From Bombyx mori (taxonomy: Eukaryota; Arthropoda; Insecta; Lepidoptera; Bombycidae): a DNA stretch of 64,000 nucleotides. The stretch lies in contig NC_085128.1 in NCBI RefSeq assembly GCF_030269925.1, positions 12,092,501 through 12,156,500 on the forward strand, in the 5' to 3' direction. A model generated the notes under the pieces. It searched no databases and was not told the origin of the DNA. It was given only the letters and a program-made list of their open reading frames with translations. The stretch's first letter is position 1; every line of letters starts with the position of its first letter. Both the position numbers and the translations under genes were made by a program. Positions 56,571-64,000 of the stretch are shown here, piece by piece.

Positions 56571-56710
56571 AGTGCAAAAATGTTGTTAGCTGCAACAACA
56601 ACTGCAGAAACATACTTTAAGCTGGAATGAATGATGCTCGAACGCTACGAACACAAATACCGATTTGTTTTTACAATTAAAAATGTTTTCTAAGTATTCT
56701 GTGGCCTCAC

Positions 56711-56787
56711 TACTGGTGGTAGGACCTCTTGTGATTCCTCACCTGGTTGGCTGTGAGCTTGTCCAACTATCTATGCCATAAAAAAAT
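56711..56787 (+). mobile_element. Bm1 SINE with large internal deletion
   Basis: Starts at the same point, 'tactggtggtaggacctctt', but after 'gtga' jumps to 'cacctggttggctgtgagct' and the 3' end. About 170 bases of the body are missing and both ends remain. Confidence 0.88.
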
Positions 56788-57480
56788 CATTGATCTTCTT
56801 GTGAATCTGTCATCTGTAAGAAGGGTTTTGAGCTCAATTCCCGGTCATAGGTAGTATCTTTGGAACGTCGACTAGAGCCAAAGAGACGACGAGTAGATGA
56901 CGGATCAGAGATAGCCCGTCGACTTCGACTTCGATGCTAGGATGTTGTGGTAGAGATGATCGTCGGATCTACTATCCTTGGGTGGGGAGACACGGGCTTC
57001 TTGCGAAGCATGTCATCCTCGGTCCAAGGCATGCTCAATTAGCTCCATCTCGTCACAGACTCAGACGCATGCTGTTCAACGAAAGCTGCTATCGATGGCT
57101 GCTGACCGAAAAAAAAACTATTACCACAGAGTGCTTTCATTTTACGCAGCCATTATCGGGAGCGTTGATTTAACTCTGAAAGGGTTATCTTAACTGTGAA
57201 TACTATATGGTACCCGTACAAGTTTTTATAATGGATTTCAAAGACGAATTTCCAGACGAATGAGATTATATTTTTCTATTGTAATAACAAGTTCTTTTGA
57301 GTTCTCTGCAAAACGACGTTCTCGTAGTCAAGCGAAATAAAATGTTCAAATGTTCTGTTCAATGGCTCGACAGTATTTGTAGGATCGCGAGTAACTACCG
57401 GATAAGATTGGCTCAATACTTGGATGAATGGAAGAGAGATGTAATTATGACGATGTACTTAGATAATACTGGCTATATGA
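56788..57480. other. Stretch without recognised gene or repeat
   Basis: Mixed composition at 56.87-57.10 kb with overlapping plus frames (56934-57173 and 56978-57193) lacking any domain. The frame at 57297-57584 starts with TTG and runs into the palindrome-ended element. Confidence 0.4.
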
Positions 57481-57790
57481 TTTTTTTTTGGAACGAAGTT
57501 CTTATCGCGCGTTGTGAAAGGGGGCTAGACGGAAAAAATTCTTACGAAAAGTTGTCACGACACTTTTTAGATCCGTCATTCTGACCAGTCAACGTGTAGG
57601 CGCTTATCGCGTCACATTGCTCGTATATAGCGTTTCAACAATAGTAATTTAGTTCATAGTATTGTTTTTTTCTTCTTCATAATGCCGTAATTTATTATTA
57701 TAACTTAAAAAAAAAATTACAATTCCTTCACTAATTAATCGAACGGAACTTCGTTCCATCCGGGTGTCCCTTGACATCTCTGAAGTTTTT
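57481..57790. mobile_element. Unnamed element with palindromic GGAACGAAGTTCC ends, copy 3
   Basis: The left end 'tttttttttggaacgaagtt' and the right end 'gaacggaacttcgttccatc' followed by 'gggtgtcccttgacatc' correspond to copies 1 and 2, but the interior ('gcgcgttgtgaaagggggct', 'gtcattctgaccagtcaacg') is different. It is either a separate subfamily sharing termini or a longer relative. A Bm1 abuts its right end. Confidence 0.55.
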
Positions 57791-58036
57791 TATTTTTTTT
57801 TATTACTTAGATGTGTGGACGAGCTCACAGCCCACCTGGTGTTAAGTGGTTACTGGAGCCCATAGACATCTACAACGTAAATGCGCCACACACCTTGAGA
57901 TATAATTCTAAGGTCTCAGTATTGTCACAATGGCTGCCCCGCCCTTCAAACCGAAACGCATTACTGCTCCACGGCAGAAATAGGCGGGGCAGTGGTACCT
58001 ACCTGTGCGGACTCACAAGAGGTCCTATCACCAGTA
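57791..58036 (-). mobile_element. Bm1 SINE, 5'-truncated
   Basis: Minus-strand copy from 'ttttttattacttagatgtg' to 'ggtcctatcaccagtaa'. The 93-codon plus frame over it is a shadow. Confidence 0.93.
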
Positions 58037-59575
58037 AAAATATGTTGCAAATTCATTACGATTTGAAGTTTTGGATAACTGTCCATTTCTGAACTACAAA
58101 CGGACGTAGAGACATTAAATTGCAGCAGACCCATTAGTAATCTGTTTGAATGTAACTTGTTGAATATTTAAGATCCCCAGATACCTTACAGGCAATAACG
58201 TTTTCTGATTATACAACGAAACTAAGATGTGAATTCGTGCATTCTGAACTAGCTCTTTGAATAACGGAGAGGTTTATAAAATTCAGTACAAACATTCTTA
58301 AACTGTTTGATATTTTTTGTACAGATACACAAAAATAAGTACCTGGATTTCTGACATTTAGCCAAACCAAGTACATGTGTTTTAAAATGTAAGGCATTTT
58401 TTTTTTTACGAAATATGTATATATATGTAGAGCTATAATCCGTCTAGGGAAAAAACCCACTGTTCTTTGTTATTTCAATGTAAAGTAAAAATTCCTAATT
58501 TAGCATCGACAACAATGACGACAGATTGCACGTGAAAAATGAACTCCGATACAGTCAACGGTACAATGCGTTTCGATTCGAATGGACGTGTTCCGCGAAT
58601 GACGTACCAAGCCATCCCTTTGATGGCAGATTCCCCTTTGTTTTATCAACTACAAAAAAAAATTTAATTAATTTAGTAAGTTTTCAATGGGATTTCACGA
58701 CCCGTTTTACCGATATGATGAACCGCATATATCGAACTGGTTGTTTATGTACTAAGCTAAAATTGGATATTTCAATTACATTAGGACGCCGCTGTAGAAG
58801 AATATAACCACTATCGGAGTATTTGAGGAATACATCGAAACTTGGTGTATGAAAAAATAATATAGTACAGGAGATTAAGGACGAACGCCGAGATTAAAGA
58901 ACCGACTGGTGTTTGAACCACACATTAAAGGTGAAACTAAAGCACACCCACTCGGCTGGTTCCGCAACGGCTGGTTGGGCGACCCAAGTACCATTGGAAA
59001 GATCAGGTGGAGGAAAACGTGCTGAAACCCCAGGTCATCCAGTTTTAGAAAGCAGCACATGACCACAAGGAATGGAGTCTCGTGGTATTTTACTGCATTA
59101 CTTTTAATTACTTAGGTAGTTTTTCACCAAACTTACCAGTATATTTTCGACCGTTACAGCTTGCGAAAGCCGTTGACGAAATCAGCAACAATGTCACGAA
59201 AACAGAAATAGAGTTTAGTAAATGCGGTAATCAACATTGCGGACAAAAAAGAAAACTAGAATTCAGTAGTCGGTATGAAGCCGGTGACCGATGTTACGGC
59301 CACGGACAATGTAACGTAATCTCACTGGTAGAACGGCCAGGTTATAAACTGCAGTAGACGTAAGCTTCTCACTGCTGATACTTTAATGTTATGTCCAACC
59401 ACCCCGTATTCAGGGAGATTACAGAACAAAATATAAAAAAAATGTTGCTTTCACTCGTGAATTGTACTGTCACTGTTAAACTTAAGCGGTTAATAGACAA
59501 GCAAGCTATTTCCTATAACTTCTAATGTGTTACAGTACAATTCCGTTTTTATAAGTTGAATAAGCTTATAATAAT
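58037..59575. other. Stretch with a possible old retroelement
   Basis: At 58.88-59.06 kb, 'gaaagatcaggtggaggaaa' and nearby sequence resemble the C-terminal region of some lepidopteran LINE reverse transcriptases (DQVEENV-like in one frame), but frames are broken and I am not sure. The frames at 58526-58807 and 59082-59357 show no domain. Confidence 0.35.
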
Positions 59576-59735
59576 ATAATAAGCTTATAACCCACGTAGC
59601 GTTAAATGATTTCGGAAGCACAGTGACATCCCAAAATGCTACCGCACGAGTCGAGATGATAGTTGAAAGTATCATTATTATTATTAGCAGATCCGGAATG
59701 CTTCACGGCATATACAGGCAATGCGATAATTCCCA
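59576..59735 (-). mobile_element. Possible Bm1 remnant
   Basis: 'aagcttataacccacgtagc', 'agcacagtgacatcccaaaa' and 'atgcttcacggcatatacag' follow the minus-strand Bm1 order weakly. Confidence 0.45.
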
Positions 59736-59885
59736 CTTCAAAGCATTTTGATGTAAGTACATAATTAAATAAACTTACTAAAAAACTTTCGTCACTATGC
59801 TCTAACTATGAAGAACATAAGAATTTTTTGCCACAGTTATTTTGCCATATGAACCTCAATTCAATTTGTGTAGTTTTATATAATA

Positions 59886-60341
59886 TTGGTCCCGCAGTAG
59901 TCAAGATTCAACTATAATTAATTGGAATTTTATGTTAAACATTATTATGGTTCTATTGTCAAACATATACATAAACATACTTCTATAATATAATCACAGA
60001 TTTCGCCAACCTACACTATAGATAAATAACATTAAAGACAAACAATATTAAGTAATCTATTCTCAATTTGACGACAGACTTTAAGCATTGACAAAAGTTT
60101 GACAATTGACAATAAACAAAGAGTATATTTTTATGTATGTGTGTGTGTCAAATACATGGTAGTATGTGTAATGTTTTTTTTATTGATTTAAAGCATTTTT
60201 TAAGCATAATTTAAAAAAAATAGCATTCTGCACTCCTTCTCTATATTCTCTATAAGTATGGGAAATTTCATACATACTCTTTCGTCCGCGCAATTTTCGT
60301 AATAAGGGGTACAAAGTTTTTGCTTCACATAATAATATTTT
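59886..60341 (-). mobile_element. Short Helitron, family A, copy 4
   Basis: 'ggtcccgcagtagtcaagat' at the left (terminal CTAG lost), the family interior 'gcgcaattttcgtaataagg', 'tttgcttcacataataatat' at the right. Older than the other family A copies. Minus frames at 60180-60472 are shadows. Confidence 0.75.
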
Positions 60342-60894
60342 GTATATATTAAATATCGCGCAGGAAACTTTGAATTGTGCTGAAATGCATCCAGCTTTGA
60401 GGTAACGGAGGCAACTTGGACCTTTGATTGCGAATCGCAAATGTTTGCCTTCGCACACGAGAGCCGCATCAATTATTCAAATAACTCCGCACACAGAGTG
60501 ACTAGACGAGTAATTTTGCGAATATTACCTCTAGAGGGGCACGATATGTAAGCAGCTTACAAGTTTTGCGCCAAATAACTTAGGGACACCCGGTAAATGG
60601 CTCTTGTGATAAGTATGCAAGTCCGCGTTTCAGAGCCTAGTTGTTAGTTAAGAGGATATTAATCCGATGAAAAGACCCATTGATCGTATCTAGGCCTTTT
60701 GGAGTTTGCTCGACAGGATTATATTTACTAATTAACAATTTAATTGGAATCGGGACGCTTTTGTCGACAGGTCCATTGAATTTTAGTAAACAAAATTGAA
60801 ACTTTTAATCGTGATTGTCTTTTACGTATTTTCTAATATAGTACATAATAATATAACTAAACCGTTGATATTTGAATGGTGGAAATATTAAGCA
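60342..60894. other. Stretch without recognised gene or repeat
   Basis: No supported frame or repeat. Confidence 0.5.
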
Positions 60895-61125
60895 CTGAAA
60901 CAACGTCGACGTCGCCCAAAACACGTCATTACGGATCCCCCGATCCATTAACGGTGCTTTTAGGTACCACAAGCACCGGTCACCGTCCTCGTCGAACCCG
61001 TTGCTTGCTACAAAGGGCTCAACTCAACGAGCGAATTAGCCCCGTGAGCTCACCTGCATGTTAGGGCGAAGCTGAAATAGCCTCCCAAGGCCATTAGCAT
61101 TGGTAGGAAATAAAATAAAAAACTG
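60895..61125 (+). mobile_element. LINE 3'-region fragment, family L2
   Basis: 'ggatcccccgatccattaac', 'agcaccggtcaccgtcctcg', 'tcgaacccgttgcttgctac' and 'cccgtgagctcacctgcatg' followed by an A-rich end 'ggtaggaaataaaataaaa'. Same family as the 19.4 and 27.6 kb fragments by my reading, with an internal deletion that removes the 'cagcccactgag' block. The 62-codon plus frame over it is a shadow. Confidence 0.65.
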
Positions 61126-62233
61126 AAACAACCACTGAAAAAAGGTAAGCTTTAAATAGGAGAAAGATACAATTAGAATAAAGTCAGTATGATTTTGACT
61201 CTAAGAGGGAAGGAGGATTAAAGAGGTCACGAAGCTGACATAGTAGGATTAACTGAACGTAGCCGTGTCAGCAAATAAATGATGCTCTTTTGAACGGATA
61301 CCGCATTCAATTGAAGAGATGTCGAATGGGTACTTTTTTTTGTACTTGCCAATTAAACAGAATCAAAGAGTCAACATTTTTTCAGATAACTAATATATCG
61401 TTTTCGTTATTGCAAAACGGTTCAGGTACATAGAAACTATTTCGAATTTGACCGTCCTATAAGTAGATTACTCTAGATATCTTTGAAATGAAATTGGTGC
61501 TATTAGACTGTCGTAAAGAGTTATTGAAGTGTTAAGCACCTATAATGCAACGGTACCATGAATCAATAATCTCTATCTCTGAATTAAAAAAGATCTCTGA
61601 AGGTAACTGGCTTAAGATTGGATATACGCCACATGCGTTTATCTGAATGATAAGTACGTAATTTTGCGTTTTTAGCCGAGTACCGATAGCTAACAATCAG
61701 TTAAAAAAATAAGGTTTGAATTGCCCAAGAAACGAGTTTGCAATTTATACAATTGACATTTTGAACAGTGACAATGTCAAGAGAAAGAAAAAAGTTCGTA
61801 GTATTTTGGGAGATATATTTAATAATAAACTCTGCCTGTTATCTGTATCAGGAGCGGTCTAACGACTTGAAAGAGTAGACAGAGATTGTGATGTTGATAA
61901 TTAAAAATAGTTAAATATAAGAGAGTAGGTATAACAAAATTCGCAGTCCTCTTCCAGTTAACGATAGCATCCGTTGATTCCCTTGAAAATAGGCTTAGTC
62001 GGTCGCGAACACGTCAATAAATCTGACACTTGTCAACAGCGAAAACGCTTACATTTTCTCCGCTTTTGATTTTAATGGCGAGAAAAAAATATATACAAAA
62101 AATGTTATCTTTAGCATTTATAGTACGAGATGGATTAGATTCTTAACTTTAGTGTCATTGCGTATTTTATAAACCTATGTGTATTTCAGGACTTTTGTAG
62201 TCTCATTCATAGGCATTAAATATTCGAGTAAAA
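61126..62233. other. Stretch without recognised gene or repeat
   Basis: AT-rich, no supported frame or repeat. Confidence 0.5.
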
Positions 62234-62928
62234 TCTATATCTTCTCTCTATCTAATATATTAAATTCTCGTGTCACAATGTTCGTTCCCATACTCCTCCG
62301 AAACCGCTTGACCGATTCTCATGAAAATTTTTATGCACATTCAGTAAGCCTGAGAATCGGTTACTATCTATTTTTCATACCCCTAAGTGATTAGGGTTGT
62401 CCACCCCTAAAATTTTTTTTTTTTATTTGGACTTTTTTTTTGTTATAATGTGGTATTATGTGGTTGAATGAGGTTTTGTTATTTTTATTATATATTCCCT
62501 CAACGTTCACAGCGCTACATGTCTCTTTCACTCATTTACCACATCCTTACACACTTACAATAAGTTAGTTTTTTTTTCTACACTAGAAATTCCCTAGAAA
62601 TCTTATATATGGCAAAACAATGTTTGCCGGGACAGCTAGTATTATATAAAAATGAATTGCTGTTCGTTAGTCTCGCTAAAAGTCGAGAACGGCTGGACGG
62701 ATTTGGCTAATTTTGGTCTTGAATTATTTGTGGAAGTCCAGAGAAGGTTTAAAAGGTAGATAAATATGAAAATAATCTCGGAATTAAATAAAAATAACAA
62801 TTTTGTTTTTCCTCTGATGTGTCGCCCGTCGGACGGATTCCTTTTGTTTGTTTTAAGTTTATTTTATGCAAAAGTTTAAGTATTTTATTTATCGATTGAG
62901 GCACTACGAAGTCTGCCGGATCAGCTAG
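62234..62928 (+). mobile_element. Short Helitron, family C, copy 3, split by another Helitron
   Basis: The right part (62640-62928) carries 'aaaaatgaattgctgttcgt', 'gtctcgctaaaagtcgagaa' and 'gaagtctgccggatcagcta' then G, followed by T. Its expected 5' start, TCTATATC..., seems to lie at 62234-62250, left of an inserted family F Helitron. The 3' end is certain; the placement of the 5' end is an inference. Confidence 0.7.
62251..62639 (+). mobile_element. Short Helitron, family F
   Basis: Starts TCTAATATATTAAATTCTCG after A, continues 'gtgtcacaatgttcgttccc' and 'tccgaaaccgcttgaccgat', and ends 'tgtttgccgggacagctag' followed by T. Classic termini. Long T-runs in the middle. The 71-codon plus frame here is a shadow. 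Confidence 0.8.
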
Positions 62929-63724
62929 TTATTAATAATAATTCAAGTATCAAATTATCAAAACGCATTGATTTTGTTTAATTTAATGGAAAATAGTAAA
63001 GGTTTTTTTTTTTTTTATCAAGGTGAATTTATAACATTGCATTGTCGTATGAAAGACGAAATTAGAAAGAGAACGTTCATTTAAAATCTTCACATTCCGC
63101 TGAACAAATAAATACTTCTGAGTCAGTTATAAAATTCGGAAAAAATAATATTCCTTGCATCAGAAATACGAGAATTTTATACGAACTGTTTGGAAAAAAT
63201 TCGCCAAGCATCTTTAATGAAGTAGTTATAAAATTTAAAAAGAGAAGAAGGAACGAATCCCTTCCGCAAAAAGTAAACATAGTTCCACTAATTGAGTTGT
63301 AACTTAGTCTTCCTCTAGTGTGTACCATCACAGCGATTCCCTCGTATTTAGCGAAGATAAAAAACAAAACAAACTTCATTGCGATGTTTATTTTACCAGC
63401 ATTTCAATTATACGCAGCTCAGAATGAACCTTAACCAGAGCTATTACAGTTTACATTTAATTCAAAGAGTTGCATTCAGCTGCAAGTACATTTACGAATT
63501 CGTATTTTAAGCTTCGCTTCAGAATCACAGGATATTAGATAATGGTAATAGGTACAAAATGTACTGTCAATGTTAACACAAGTCGGTTTTTCCCCGGTTC
63601 TTATTTTGTGAAAATTATAGAATAAATTATTGTGTGTTTAAAACGTTAATTTTTTAATGCAGCTAGCATTAAGCATTCTTTAATTTCATATTTATCGGAG
63701 TCATTTTTAACAAGCGTAATTAAA
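62929..63724. other. Stretch without recognised gene or repeat
   Basis: A 100-codon minus-strand frame (63077-63379) with ATG start MKFVLFFIFAKYEG... has a hydrophobic N-terminus that could mimic a signal peptide, but it is lysine- and phenylalanine-rich AT sequence without any domain. I do not call it. Confidence 0.45.
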
Positions 63725-63843
63725 AAGTCCTCGGAGACTATAGACGTCGGTGTGAATTCGCAAGGTACAACACTCATTTATATTAAAACACCGCTGTTTT
63801 TTTTTACCCTTCAAACAGGAACCGATGATTATTTTGGCGCAGG
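63725..63843 (-). mobile_element. Possible Bm1 remnant
   Basis: 'ggagactatagacgtcggtg' and 'cccttcaaacaggaaccgat' followed by 'tattttggcgcagg' weakly follow the minus-strand Bm1 order. Confidence 0.35.
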
Positions 63844-64000
63844 TAGATAAGTATTTATTTCTAATATTACTGCAGAGTCGCATAGATCGGTATGAAACCG
63901 CGAATTTGACTCCTTACTTTATGGCTAATCCCAAAGTGAAGCTATTTTTATTTGTAACCTGTATGTTGGATGTAGTATCAGAACTTATTTAATACCATGG

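Noticed and set aside
63077..63379. 100-codon minus-strand frame with a signal-peptide-like start
   Set aside because: AT-rich phenylalanine/leucine bias explains the hydrophobic start, and no cleavage-site context or domain follows.
1..64000. CRISPR arrays, bacterial operons, prophage or endogenous virus genes
   Set aside because: No regularly spaced direct repeats, no ribosome-binding-site-led gene strings, and no viral structural or replication gene was recognised. The sequence has the character of lepidopteran nuclear DNA.

Overview
The window looks like nuclear DNA of the silkworm Bombyx mori or a very close relative such as B. mandarina. It is AT-rich and peppered with copies of Bm1, the abundant tRNA-derived SINE of the silkworm. 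It also carries several families of short Lepidoptera-type Helitrons (5' TC, 3' CTAG, inserted between A and T) and the 3' tails of several non-LTR retrotransposon families. No bacterial, viral or organellar gene organisation is visible.

I found no complete protein-coding gene. Nearly all open frames are short, many begin with GTG or TTG rather than ATG, and they either overlap repeats or look like chance frames in AT-rich DNA. The recognisable coding sequence consists of decayed C-terminal pieces of retrotransposon reverse transcriptases (22.5, 26.3-26.6, 29.6-29.9 and 52.6-52.8 kb). The window is best read as a gene-poor intergenic or long-intron region.

Layout. 0-13 kb: Bm1 copies, two copies of a second tRNA-derived SINE (3.8 and 12.5 kb, opposite strands), one LINE tail, and two Helitrons, one of them split by a Bm1. 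13-20 kb: sparse, with degenerate Bm1, a Helitron, and two copies of an unnamed element ending in GGAACGAAGTTCC-like palindromes. 20-26 kb: a GC-rich patch at 20.1-20.4 kb, a possible small first exon at 21.5 kb, then mostly unique DNA. 26-31 kb: LINE tails and Helitrons, including a tail-to-tail pair. 31-33 kb: the clearest candidate functional sequence, a GC-rich, CpG-rich island (about 31.87-32.57 kb) with two strong splice donors on the minus strand, which looks like a promoter and first-exon region. 33-50 kb: nested Bm1 and LINE insertions, five Helitrons, and two inverted copies of a 278-bp terminal-inverted-repeat MITE. 50-64 kb: an inverted Helitron pair, more Bm1, a third copy of the palindrome-ended element, and a Helitron apparently inserted into another Helitron.

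If a host gene is present, the best hypothesis is that one or two first exons near 32 kb drive a minus-strand transcript with a long first intron running toward position 1. Transcript data would be needed to show this. Most other structure comes from nested and inverted mobile elements. Family assignments (Bm1, Helitron, LINE) rest on recognising sequence motifs, not on a database search.
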